Assembly (NCBI RefSeq): GCF_901827205.1
Contig: NZ_LR594675.1
Coordinates: forward strand, 3,348,001-3,412,000
DNA length: 64,000 bases
Source: Variovorax sp. PBS-H4
GTDB taxonomy: Bacteria > Pseudomonadota > Gammaproteobacteria > Burkholderiales > Burkholderiaceae_C
Direction: 5' to 3'
Shown: piece after piece, positions 28,901 through 36,389 of the stretch
Layout of the letters: each line of letters opens with the position of its first letter
Numbering within the stretch: position 1 is the first letter of the stretch
The notes under the pieces: model-generated
What the model was told of the DNA's origin: nothing
The model's input: only the letters and a program-made list of their open reading frames with translations
Database searches by the model: none
Position numbers and translations under genes: made by a program

Positions 28901-29137
28901 GTCGGTCACCTGCTCGGCCACCTGCTGCGCCGTGGCACCCGGCCAGTAGGTGCGCACCACCATCGCACGGAACGTAAAGGGCGGGTCCTCGTCCTGGCCG
29001 AGCTGGAAGTAGGCCGCAAAGCCCAGCAGCATCAGCACCAGCATCAGGTAGCGGGTAAGCGCCGGATGGTCCAGCGCCCATTTCGAAAGATTGAAGCTCG
29101 CCTTGCGGGCACCGGCAACGGTGGTCTCGGACGTCAT
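25958..29137 (-). CDS. RND family efflux pump, inner-membrane subunit
   Basis: Proton-driven pump of the AcrB superfamily, 1059 residues with two six-helix halves and two large periplasmic loops. The paired aspartates of the proton relay are D427-D428 (GLLVDDAIIAVEM). The N-terminal region (ALDHPALTRYLMLVLMLLGFAAY) and QDEDPPF place it near the EefB/VexF-like branch with short adaptor operons rather than classical AcrB. The ATG at 29137 has TGAGGA ahead and lies 10 bases after the adaptor stop; the upstream ATG is rejected. No outer-membrane channel gene is adjacent, so it probably borrows one. Confidence 0.9.
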   Translation of the reverse strand: MTSETTVAGARKASFNLSKWALDHPALTRYLMLVLMLLGFAAYFQLGQDEDPPFTFRAMVVRTYWPGATAQQVAEQVTDKLERTLQEAPYADKIRSYSKPGESQIIFQIKDSSKPGDVANVWYTVRKKIGDIRGTLPAGIQGPFFNDEFGDVYGVIYALESDGFSYAELKTFADDVRQQLLRVKDVAKVEQFGVQDEKIFVEVSQKRLAQLGLDFNSVLTQLGQQNAVESAGAIQAPQDVLQVRVAGQFTSVEQLRAMPIRGSSGSQIRLGDIAEIRRAYVDPPQVKVRHQGQEVIALGISMAKGGDIIALGKSLRAATAEIDKRLPAGVKLAQVQDQPVAVSTSVNEFVHVLMEAVAIVLAVSFIALGLHKGGRFGYYIDIRPGLVVAITIPLVLAVTFLAMNYFGIGLHKISLGSLIIALGLLVDDAIIAVEMMVRKMEEGYDKVRAATFAYDVTAKPMLTGTLITAAGFLPIGIAKSVTGEYTFAIFAVTVIALVLSWLVSVYFVPYLGTLLLKVKPHDPEEPPHELFDSGFYNTFRRTVNWCVEHRWLTIGATLLTFALGIVGMGKVQQQFFPDSSRPEIMVELWFPEGTLFAANEEVTKRVEQRLLKEQGITTVSTWVGSGVPRFYLPLDQVFPQTNVSQLILLAQDLKYRESLRLKLPTLLAQEFPEIRGRVKLLPNGPPVAYPVQFRVIGTEPEQLRVHADEVKAIMRDNANMRGVNDNWNESVKVIRLEVDQAKARALGVTSQAIAQASRTMFSGTNIGQYRENDLLIDIVLRQQPDEREAISDIGNAYLPTSSGRSIPLTQIARPVFTWEPGVMWRENRDYAITVQGDIVEGLQGATVTEQLLPALRTLEAKWHAEGQGAYRIEVAGAVEESSKGSSSIVAGVPIMLFLVFTLLMLQLHSFSRSILVFLTGPLGIAGVAGALLVSNRPFGFVALLGVIALMGMIQRNAVILIDQIEHDRAAGVPTWDAIVESAVRRLRPIVLTAAAAVLAMIPLSRSVFWGPMAISIMGGLIVATVLTLLALPAMYAAWFRVRRDEHNPAKEAEEALVRA

Positions 29138-29147
29138 CCCAACGTCC

Positions 29148-30317
29148 TCAGCGGGCGGAGGAAACCGGGGTGACGTGCCCCGGCGCATTGACGGTTTCCT
29201 GCGTCGGCGCGGCGGGCTGCGCCGTTTTCTCGCGGTAGATCGACACCTTCTGTCCCGGCGACAGGACGTGCACGCCGGCCACTACCACCAGCGTCCCCGG
29301 CGCGAGGCCGCTGCCGATCACCGCCTCGTTGCCGTCGGCGGTGGCCACTTGCACCGGCTGCGAGCGCACCGTCATGCTCGGCTTGTCGAGGACCCACACC
29401 GCACTGCCCTTGCCTTCCTGGCGCAGTGCGCTGGTCGGCAGCTTCAGCACCGGCGTGCCGCTGCGCGACAGGGCCTGCGGTCGGGCATAGACGGTCGCGC
29501 CCAGGGCCGGCGCCGTGGCGGCGTCGATGGCGACCTTGATGGTGAAGGTGCGCGTCACCGCGTCGGCGCTGGCCGCCACCTCGCGCACCTTGCCTTCCAT
29601 TTCCTGGCCACCCGACCAGCCCCGCACGGCAACCGCCGAGCCTGGCGTGACCAGGGCGGCGCGGTCTTCCGGCACCGAGAACACCACGTCACGCGCGCCG
29701 TCCTGCGCGATGCGGACGACGGGAGCACCGGCCGTCACCACCTGGCCCGGCTCCGCCTCGATCGCGGTGATGATGCCCGGCACGTCGGCCACGAGCGTTG
29801 TGTACTGCGCCTGGTTGCCCTGCGAGGCCATCTGCGCCTGCGCCTGCTCGAGCTGCGCCTGCGCGGCCTTGTAGGTGCTCTCGCGTCGCTCCAGCTCGGC
29901 AGCGCTGATGAAGTTCTGCTCGCGCAGTCCGCGATATCGCTTGAGATCGGCCTGGGCCAGGTCGCGGTTGGTGAGTGCGGCGGCGTGCTGGGCCCGCGCC
30001 GCCTCGGCCGCCAGTCGGTAGTCCTGCGGATCGAGTTGCGCCAGCACCTGGCCGGCGTTGACGTGCTGGCCGAGCTCGGCCTGGCGGCGGGTGATCTTGC
30101 CCGCCACGCGGAAGCCCAACCGCGACTCGACCCGGGCGCGCACCTCGGCGGAGAACTCGGGCTCGCTGTCGTAGGCGCTGGTGCCGACCGCCACGACCTT
30201 GACCGCCCGCAAAGGCTCCTCGGCAGGCTGGGGGCGGGAACAGCCCGCGAGCGCCAGGGCGGCGACAAGCAGAAGGCCGGCGTGACGGAAGACGACGGAA
30301 GCGGATGACGCGGTCAT
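29148..30317 (-). CDS. RND efflux periplasmic adaptor lipoprotein (HlyD/AcrA-like)
   Basis: Membrane fusion protein linking the RND pump to an outer-membrane channel. 389 residues with a lipoprotein signal ending LALAG-C26; lipoyl half-motifs, a helical hairpin around residues 110-170 and the beta-barrel domain follow. The start at 30317 is where the signal peptide begins and has AAGGG upstream; the long upstream extension overlaps the hpnC start and is rejected. A good sigma-70 promoter with a TetR-type palindrome precedes it, so the pair is probably a drug- or metabolite-induced operon. Confidence 0.9.
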   Translation of the reverse strand: MTASSASVVFRHAGLLLVAALALAGCSRPQPAEEPLRAVKVVAVGTSAYDSEPEFSAEVRARVESRLGFRVAGKITRRQAELGQHVNAGQVLAQLDPQDYRLAAEAARAQHAAALTNRDLAQADLKRYRGLREQNFISAAELERRESTYKAAQAQLEQAQAQMASQGNQAQYTTLVADVPGIITAIEAEPGQVVTAGAPVVRIAQDGARDVVFSVPEDRAALVTPGSAVAVRGWSGGQEMEGKVREVAASADAVTRTFTIKVAIDAATAPALGATVYARPQALSRSGTPVLKLPTSALRQEGKGSAVWVLDKPSMTVRSQPVQVATADGNEAVIGSGLAPGTLVVVAGVHVLSPGQKVSIYREKTAQPAAPTQETVNAPGHVTPVSSAR

Positions 30318-30344
30318 GGAGCACCCTTGGCAGAAGATCGGGGT

Positions 30345-30368
30345 CATTAATGACCGGCCGGTTAGTAA
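30345..30368 (-). promoter_or_regulatory. TetR-type operator at the RND promoter
   Basis: The imperfect palindrome built on GACCGGCCGGTTA with ATTA/TAAT outer parts overlaps the -10 element and start region of the RND promoter. TetR repressors of RND pumps bind sites of this kind. No tetR gene is adjacent; the site also lies 20 bases before the hpnC start. Confidence 0.5.
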
Positions 30369-30395
30369 TCTAGGGTAAACGAGAACCGGTGTCAA
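30367..30395 (-). promoter_or_regulatory. Sigma-70 promoter of the RND operon
   Basis: On the minus strand a perfect TTGACA (30390-30395), a 17-base spacer and TAGATT (30367-30372, four of six -10 matches). The -35 overlaps the first codons of the divergent hpnC gene. Confidence 0.6.
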
Positions 30396-31324
30396 CGACA
30401 ATCCGGCGCGTGCCTTCCACGCCCCACCCTGCCATCGCCGCAGCCCACGCCCACTACGAGAATTTCCCGGTCGCTTCCTGGCTGTGCCCGCCGCGCCTGC
30501 GCCCACCCATTGCGGCGATCTATGCCTTCGCCCGCACGGCCGATGACATGGCCGACGAGGGCGACGCCGGTGCGGCCCAGCGGCTCGAAGACCTGCGCGC
30601 CTTTCGCGCCGAGCTTGCGGCCGCGGCCCGCGGGGCGGCGCCTTCGGCGCGCTGGCCCGAGGTCTTCGGCCCGCTCGCCCATGCGATGCGCGACTTCTCC
30701 CTGCCCGAGCCCCTGCTGGCCGATCTGCTCGCGGCCTTCATGCAGGACATCGAGAAGACCCGCGACCGGGCCGGCTACACCGATCGCGCAGAGCTGCTGG
30801 ACTACTGCCGCCGCTCGGCCAACCCGATCGGCCGGCTGCTGCTGCATCTCTACGGCGTGGACGATGCCGGCGCCCTTGCCCAGAGCGACGCCATCTGCAG
30901 TGCCCTGCAGCTGATCAACTTCTGGCAGGACCTGAGCGTCGACCTGCCGCGCGGCCGCTACTACCTGCCGGCTGCCGAGCTCGCGTCGCACGGCCTCACT
31001 GCCCAGGGCCTTCGGGCCTTCCGGCCGCTGGCGCCGTCCGAGCCGCCGCCGTCCGCCATCGCGCTGGTCGCGGCCCAGGTGGGCTGGGCCCGACGGCTGA
31101 TGAACGAAGGCGCCCCGCTCGTGCACCGCCTGCCGGGCCGCGCCGGCTGGGAGCTGCGCTTTGTCGTCCAGGGTGGCTTGCGCATCCTCGACAAGATCGA
31201 GGCCTTGGGCTTCGATACCTGGTCGCAACGCCCGACCATCGGCAAGACCGATGCACCGCTGCTGGCCTGGCGCACCCTGCGGATGCGGAGACAATCCCCC
31301 GCGATGACGAGTTTTCCACGATGA
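30389..31324 (+). CDS. hpnC: Squalene synthase HpnC
   Basis: In the three-step bacterial squalene route HpnC turns presqualene diphosphate into hydroxysqualene. 311 residues of the trans-isoprenyl diphosphate synthase (squalene/phytoene) fold; the first Asp-rich motif is TADDMADE (51-58) and the second is INFWQDLSVD. The start is a GTG at 30389; another GTG seven codons on is possible. The gene overlaps hpnD by four bases. Its start codon lies inside the -35 of the divergent RND operon. Confidence 0.9.
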   Translation: MSTTIRRVPSTPHPAIAAAHAHYENFPVASWLCPPRLRPPIAAIYAFARTADDMADEGDAGAAQRLEDLRAFRAELAAAARGAAPSARWPEVFGPLAHAMRDFSLPEPLLADLLAAFMQDIEKTRDRAGYTDRAELLDYCRRSANPIGRLLLHLYGVDDAGALAQSDAICSALQLINFWQDLSVDLPRGRYYLPAAELASHGLTAQGLRAFRPLAPSEPPPSAIALVAAQVGWARRLMNEGAPLVHRLPGRAGWELRFVVQGGLRILDKIEALGFDTWSQRPTIGKTDAPLLAWRTLRMRRQSPAMTSFPR

Positions 31325-32160
31325 CGCCCGAGCAGTACGTCCAGGACAAGGCGGCCGCTTCGGGCAGCAGCTTCTACTACGCGTTCCTGTTTCTTCCCAA
31401 GCCTCGGCGTGCCGCCATCACGGCCTTCTATGCCTTCTGCCGCGAGGTCGACGATGTCGTCGACGAGGTCAGCGATCCGAGTGTCGCGGCCACCAAGCTG
31501 GCCTGGTGGCGCAAGGAGGTGGCGCAGGCATTCGATGGCCATCCACAGCATCCGGTGATGCAGGCGCTGATGCCGTATGCCAATGCCTACGGCATCGAGA
31601 CGCGCCACCTGCAGGAGGTGATCGACGGCTGCCAGATGGACCTGGAACAGACCCGGTATCTGGACTTCGCGGCCCTCAAGCGCTACTGCCACCTTGTCGC
31701 CGGCGTGGTAGGCGAAGCCGCGGCGCGCATCTTCGGCCAGACCGATGCGCAGACCACGGCCTACGCCCACAAGCTCGGGCTGGCGCTGCAGCTCACCAAC
31801 ATCATTCGCGACGTCGGCGAAGACGCGCTGCGCGGACGCATCTACCTGCCCGTCAACGAGCTGCAGCAGTTCGACGTCAAGGCCCACGAGGTGCTCAACC
31901 GGCTGCACTCGGAACGCTTCGTGGCGCTGATGAAGTTCCAGGCCCAGCGCGCCCATTCGGCCTACGAGGAGGCCCTTGCCCTGCTGCCCGCGGCCGACCG
32001 GCGCGCGCAGAAGCCGGGCCTCATGATGGCCAGCATCTACCGCACTTTGCTGCGCGAGATCGAGCGTGACGACTTCAAGGTGCTGGAGCAGCGCGTGAGC
32101 CTGACGCCGCTGCGCAAGCTCTGGCTGGCCTGGCGCGTACAAGCCCTCGGCAGGCTGTGA
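31321..32160 (+). CDS. hpnD: Presqualene diphosphate synthase HpnD
   Basis: Condenses two farnesyl diphosphates to presqualene diphosphate, the first step of the HpnCDE pathway. 279 residues; first Asp-rich motif REVDDVVDE (41-49), second TNIIRDVGEDA. Same fold as hpnC, from which it probably arose by duplication. It overlaps hpnC upstream (ATGA) and hpnE downstream (GTGA), indicating tight coupling of the three. Confidence 0.93.
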   Translation: MTPEQYVQDKAAASGSSFYYAFLFLPKPRRAAITAFYAFCREVDDVVDEVSDPSVAATKLAWWRKEVAQAFDGHPQHPVMQALMPYANAYGIETRHLQEVIDGCQMDLEQTRYLDFAALKRYCHLVAGVVGEAAARIFGQTDAQTTAYAHKLGLALQLTNIIRDVGEDALRGRIYLPVNELQQFDVKAHEVLNRLHSERFVALMKFQAQRAHSAYEEALALLPAADRRAQKPGLMMASIYRTLLREIERDDFKVLEQRVSLTPLRKLWLAWRVQALGRL

Positions 32161-33434
32161 GAGAAAAGATCGCCGTCGTCGGCGCGGGCTGGGCAGGCCT
32201 GGCCTGCGCCGTCGAAGCCACGCGCGCAGGCCACGCGGTGACCCTGTTCGAGGCCGCGCGCACCTTGGGGGGCCGCGCACGCGCCCTGCCCGCGCAATTG
32301 CCGGGCGGCGAGCCGGTCATGCTCGACAACGGCCAGCACATCCTGATCGGCGCCTACAGCGCGACCTTGGGCCTGATGCGGGAAATGGGCATCGATCCCG
32401 AAGCGGTGCTGCACCGGATGCCGTTGCGGCTGCGCTTCGCCGACGGCGGCGGCCTCGCCGTACCGTCGGGCTGGCCACCGCCGCTGGACCTGCTGGCGGG
32501 CATCCTCGGCGCGCGCGGCTGGTCGTGGCGCGACAAGGCCGCGCTGGTGCGCCGCACGCTCGCGTGGCGCGCGGCCGGCTTCCGCTGCGATCCCCGGACC
32601 TCGGTCGGCCAGCTGTGCGCCGGCCTGACATCGCGCGTGCGGCGCGAACTGGTCGAGCCGCTTTGCATCTCGGCCCTCAACACGCCCGTCGAGCGTGCCA
32701 GCGGCCAGGTCTTCCTGCGCGTGCTGCACGATGCGCTCTTCGCAGGGCGCGGCGGCGCCGACCTGCTGCTGCCCCGCGTCGACCTGGGCGCGCTGCTGCC
32801 CGACGCCGCGGCGCGCTGGCTGGCGCAGCACGGCGCACGCGTTCTCACCGGCATGCGCGTGCAGAGCATCGGGCGCGACGACACGGGCTGGCAGGTCGAC
32901 GGCGAGCGCTTCGACTGCGTGGTGCTCGCCGGCCCGTCGTGGGAGGCCGCGCGCCTTGCCGAAAGCGCCGGCCCGCCCAAGTCCGCTGGCTGGGCGCAAT
33001 TGGCCCGGGCGCTGGAGCACGAAGCGATCTCCACGGTTTATGTCACCGGCGGGTCGGCGCTGCCCGCGCCGCTGCTTGCGCTGCGATCGTCAGCCGGCGC
33101 GCCAGCCCAATTCGTCTTCGACCGCGGCCAGCTCGGCGGCCCTCAGGGGCTGCTGGCTTTCGTGGTGAGCGCCAGCAACGAGCAACGCGAACTGCTGCAG
33201 CAACAGGTCCTGGCCCAGGCCCGCGAGCAGCTCGGCCTCGCCGATCTGCAGCCGCTGCTCACGGTCGTCGAGAAACGTGCCACCTTCGCCTGCACGCCGG
33301 GAATCGAGCGCCCTCCCGTCCGCATCGCGGCGGGCCTCCTGGCTTGCGGCGACTATGTCGAGGGTCCGTACCCGGCGACGATCGAAGGCGCCGTGCGCAG
33401 CGGCAAGGCCGCCGGCAGCCTCGCCCCCGCGTAG
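32157..33434 (+). CDS. hpnE: Hydroxysqualene dehydroxylase HpnE
   Basis: FAD-dependent amine-oxidase-like enzyme that reduces hydroxysqualene to squalene. 425 residues; FAD-binding GAGWAGL at 9-15 followed by the GGRAR motif, and the C-terminal FAD contact (GDYVEGPYPATIEGAVRSG). Start is a GTG overlapping the hpnD stop. No squalene-hopene cyclase or other hpn gene is in the window, so the fate of the squalene is decided elsewhere in the genome. Confidence 0.92.
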   Translation: MREKIAVVGAGWAGLACAVEATRAGHAVTLFEAARTLGGRARALPAQLPGGEPVMLDNGQHILIGAYSATLGLMREMGIDPEAVLHRMPLRLRFADGGGLAVPSGWPPPLDLLAGILGARGWSWRDKAALVRRTLAWRAAGFRCDPRTSVGQLCAGLTSRVRRELVEPLCISALNTPVERASGQVFLRVLHDALFAGRGGADLLLPRVDLGALLPDAAARWLAQHGARVLTGMRVQSIGRDDTGWQVDGERFDCVVLAGPSWEAARLAESAGPPKSAGWAQLARALEHEAISTVYVTGGSALPAPLLALRSSAGAPAQFVFDRGQLGGPQGLLAFVVSASNEQRELLQQQVLAQAREQLGLADLQPLLTVVEKRATFACTPGIERPPVRIAAGLLACGDYVEGPYPATIEGAVRSGKAAGSLAPA

Positions 33435-33472
33435 GCCCCTGCGACACGCAGGGTGCGCCAGCCCCTTGTGCG

Positions 33473-33934
33473 TCACCAGCCCCACAGCAGCCGCCGCGCG
33501 ACCCAGCCCGTGGCGCCGCGCGCAAGGCGCACCTTCACCCACTCGCCACGGCGCTCCAGCGTGCGCAGCACGTCGCCATAGCGCGCCTTTCCAACGATGC
33601 GGGCTCGCGTACTCGGCGTGCCGCGCAGGTTCGCGACGCTGGCCGTGACGATGTGATGAGGCGTTCGTTTCGTTCGCGAGCTCAGCACCCAGCCCCGGTC
33701 ATTCTCGAAGTCGCGCACTCGCAGCCAGGCGCCCCTGCGGGCCAGGACTTCGAGCGGATAGCCACGGCTGACGATCCACGCCGTGTCGTAACGGCTGCCT
33801 GGCCCGCTGCGCAGGTTCACCTCGTTGCGCGCTGCGCTGACCATCTCGCGCGCCTGCGCCGCGAGCGGCAGGGCCAGCGACAGCAGCGCGAGGAGGACGA
33901 GGAAAAATGCGGGCAGGCGTCGGGCGTTGAACAT
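33473..33934 (-). CDS. Secreted protein with two bacterial SH3 domains
   Basis: 153 residues: signal peptide (1-28), then two SH3b repeats, the first with NLRSGPGSRYDTAW at about 40-53 and the second with NLRGTPSTRARIVG at about 101-114. Such domains bind cell-wall peptides or protein partners; the protein has no catalytic domain, so it is probably a periplasmic binding or scaffold factor. Convergent with hpnE, 38 bases apart; the HAD hydrolase gene lies upstream on the same strand after 119 bases. Confidence 0.82.
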   Translation of the reverse strand: MFNARRLPAFFLVLLALLSLALPLAAQAREMVSAARNEVNLRSGPGSRYDTAWIVSRGYPLEVLARRGAWLRVRDFENDRGWVLSSRTKRTPHHIVTASVANLRGTPSTRARIVGKARYGDVLRTLERRGEWVKVRLARGATGWVARRLLWGW

Positions 33935-34053
33935 TCAGAGGAATCCTTTCCGGAGATGTGAAGAAGAAGAAACGAGACCGGCCGCGCCAGCGCAGCCAGC
34001 CCTTCAGGGCTTCTTCACCCTCAGAAGTTCCCCTCGACGAATGCGGGAAATCC

Positions 34054-34779
34054 TCAGGCCGAGTCCAGCGCCATGCACAGCGCCTGCAGGTTGGAGACGA
34101 TCAGCTGCGGCCGCGCCCCATGTTCCCAGGGCCGTTCCTCGCGCACCAGCCAGGCGGCCTGCATGCCCGCGCCCAGCGCGCCCACCACGTCCAGCGCCGC
34201 GTCGTCGCCCACATGCAGCACGTGCTCCGGAGGGGCCCCGATCGAAGCGGCGGCGGCGCGGAAGATGGCCGGGTGCGGCTTGGCGCTGCCGAACTCGCGC
34301 GCACTGAAGGCAGCGCGGAACCAGCGCCCGACGCCCGCCAGGTGGACGTCGGCGTTGCCGTTGGAAATCGCCACCAGCGGGTAGCGCTCGCTGAGCCACT
34401 CGAGTGCGGGCAATGCGTCGTCGTAGAGCGTCACGCGCTGGCGCTCGGCGAAGAAGATGTCGAAGGCCGGATCGGCGAGGGCCGGGTCCTCGTGCGCGCG
34501 CTTGAGCGCAGTGCGGATGGACTCGCGGCGCAGCGCGCTGAGGTCGTGGGCCAGATCCGAACGCTCCTTCTCGGTGGCCTCGCGCAGCTCGCGCAGCACA
34601 CCGGGCGTGATGAGCAGGTTCGCGGTCTTCGGCGCCTCGCGCAGCAGCCATTCGTGCAGCGCGCGCTCGGCGCGCTCGATCGTCGGCCAGATGGGCCAGA
34701 GCGTGTCATCGAGATCGAGCGAGATTGCGGCAATGCGCTTCACGTCGAGCGCCTGGGAATCGGGGGTCGCGAGGGCCAT
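34054..34779 (-). CDS. HAD family hydrolase
   Basis: Cytoplasmic phosphatase-like protein of 241 residues. Motif I DLDDT with nucleophile D22 and D24, motif II AISNGN, lysine in GSAKPHPAIF, and motif IV HVGDDAALDV are all present, with a helical cap (about residues 35-115) as in subfamily I (YjjG/phosphoglycolate-phosphatase-like). Substrate unknown. The ATG at 34779 is 15 bases from the divergent hemH start, so the promoters of both genes must overlap each other's coding region. Confidence 0.88.
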   Translation of the reverse strand: MALATPDSQALDVKRIAAISLDLDDTLWPIWPTIERAERALHEWLLREAPKTANLLITPGVLRELREATEKERSDLAHDLSALRRESIRTALKRAHEDPALADPAFDIFFAERQRVTLYDDALPALEWLSERYPLVAISNGNADVHLAGVGRWFRAAFSAREFGSAKPHPAIFRAAAASIGAPPEHVLHVGDDAALDVVGALGAGMQAAWLVREERPWEHGARPQLIVSNLQALCMALDSA

Positions 34780-34794
34780 GGCCGAGAATAGCGC

Positions 34795-35823
34795 ATGCCT
34801 TTTCGCCCCGAAGCTCCCGCAGCCGCCACAGACCCTGAGCGCACCGCCGTGCTCTGGTGCAACCTCGGCTCGCCCGACGAAGCGACCGCGCGCGCGGTGC
34901 GCCCCTACCTGGCCGAGTTCCTCGGCGACTCGCGCGTCGTCGAGATTCCAAAGGCGCTCTGGACGCCGATCCTGCAAGGCATCATCCTGCGCACCCGGCC
35001 TGCAAAGTCGGCCGCCAAGTACGCGAGCGTCTGGATGCCCGAGGGCGCGCCCCTGAAGGTATGGACCCAGAAGCAGGCCAAGCTGCTGGCCGGTTGGCTG
35101 GGCGAGCGCGGCCACCGTGTGACCGTGCGCGAGGCCATGCGCTACGGCCAGCCTTCGATTCCCTCGCAGCTCGATGCCCTCAAGGCCGAAGGTGCGGCGC
35201 GGGTGCTGGTGCTGCAGGCCTATCCCCAGTACTCCGGCACCACCACCGCCAGCGTGATCGATGCGGTCAATGCCTGGAGCGCGCGCGTGCGCCGTGTGCC
35301 GGAATTCCGCTTCGTCAACGACTTCTACGGCGAGCCGCTCTACATCGAGGCGCTGGCCCGCAGCGTGGAGGACCACTGGAAGCACCATGGCCGGCCCGAC
35401 CGACTGCTGATGAGCTTCCACGGCATCCCGGAGCGCAACATACGCCTCGGCGACCCGTACCAGGTGCAATGCCTGGCGACCGCGAGACTGCTTGCCGAGC
35501 GCCTGAAACTCGCCGACGCGCAGTACCGCGTCACCTTCCAGTCACGCTTTGGCCGCGCGAAGTGGCTGGAGCCCTACACCGAGCCCACGCTGCGCGAGCT
35601 GGGTGCATCAGGGGTCGCGCGCGTCGACGTGATGTGCCCGGGCTTCCCCGCCGACTGCCTGGAGACGCTGGAAGAGATCGCGATGGAGGGCCGCGACGCC
35701 TTCCTGCAGTCGGGCGGCAAGGAATTCCACTACATCCCCTGCCTCAACGACCGCAGCGACTGGATCACGGCATTGGCCGCCATTGCCGAGCGCCATCTGA
35801 GCGGGTGGCCGACCCGCGTTTGA
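34795..35823 (+). CDS. hemH: Ferrochelatase
   Basis: Inserts ferrous iron into protoporphyrin IX, the last step of haem synthesis, at the inner face of the membrane. 342 residues; the metal-ligand His is H209 in MSFHGIPER, and the conserved acidic segment is in CPGFPADCLETLEEI near residue 285. No Shine-Dalgarno sequence precedes the ATG. It is divergent from a HAD hydrolase by 15 bases and converges on the DUF1993 gene with 13 bases between stops. Confidence 0.95.
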   Translation: MPFRPEAPAAATDPERTAVLWCNLGSPDEATARAVRPYLAEFLGDSRVVEIPKALWTPILQGIILRTRPAKSAAKYASVWMPEGAPLKVWTQKQAKLLAGWLGERGHRVTVREAMRYGQPSIPSQLDALKAEGAARVLVLQAYPQYSGTTTASVIDAVNAWSARVRRVPEFRFVNDFYGEPLYIEALARSVEDHWKHHGRPDRLLMSFHGIPERNIRLGDPYQVQCLATARLLAERLKLADAQYRVTFQSRFGRAKWLEPYTEPTLRELGASGVARVDVMCPGFPADCLETLEEIAMEGRDAFLQSGGKEFHYIPCLNDRSDWITALAAIAERHLSGWPTRV

Positions 35824-35836
35824 AATCCCGTATGGC

Positions 35837-36343
35837 TCAGAACGGACCCAGATAGTCCATCTTGCCCAGCGGGACGCCGCTATGCCGCAGCACGTCGTAG
35901 GCGGTGGTCACGTGAAAGAAGAAGTTGGGCAGCGCAAACTGCAACAGGTAGCGTTGCGCGGTGAAGTTCAGCTCGTTGCCGCGGGCCTTCATCGTGACGG
36001 GCCGGTCTTCGAAGCCGTCGACCAGCGCGCGGTCCACGCTCTGCAGATAGTCGACCGTCTTCGCGACGCGGGCCTGCAGTTCCGGGTAAGTGGTCTCCGT
36101 ATCGGGAAAGCTCGGCGCCGTCAGGCCGGCGATGCGCGCAATGCCCAGCTTGGAAGCGTCGCTCGCGCTCTGGATCTGCCCCGCCAGCGTGAACATGTCG
36201 GGTGCAAGCCGCGCATTCACCAGCACCGCCGGGTCGATGCCCGACTCTTGCGCATGCGCCAGGCCCTTGTCGAGCAGGTGGGATAGTTGCCCGAGTCCGC
36301 GAAGGAAGACCGGGACCGAGATGTCGTAGAACGAAAGCGCCAT
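35837..36343 (-). CDS. DUF1993 family protein
   Basis: 168 residues matching the DUF1993 family (opening SFYDISVPVFLRGLGQLSHLL; core NFTAQRYLLQFALPNFFFHVTTAYDVLRH). The family has a helical DinB-like fold and no established function. No signal peptide. The start at 36343 is the one giving the family N-terminus. It stands alone between convergent hemH and the end of the liv/hydrolase operon, which is on the same strand. Confidence 0.85.
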   Translation of the reverse strand: MALSFYDISVPVFLRGLGQLSHLLDKGLAHAQESGIDPAVLVNARLAPDMFTLAGQIQSASDASKLGIARIAGLTAPSFPDTETTYPELQARVAKTVDYLQSVDRALVDGFEDRPVTMKARGNELNFTAQRYLLQFALPNFFFHVTTAYDVLRHSGVPLGKMDYLGPF

Positions 36344-36389
36344 CGATGACTCCGAGTTGATTCGGATCCGATTGTGGCGAGCTTGCGCG

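Noticed and set aside
25871..29173. Open frame of 1100 codons opposite the RND pump
   Set aside because: Antisense mirror of the pump gene, full of His/Arg/Gln runs with no domain.
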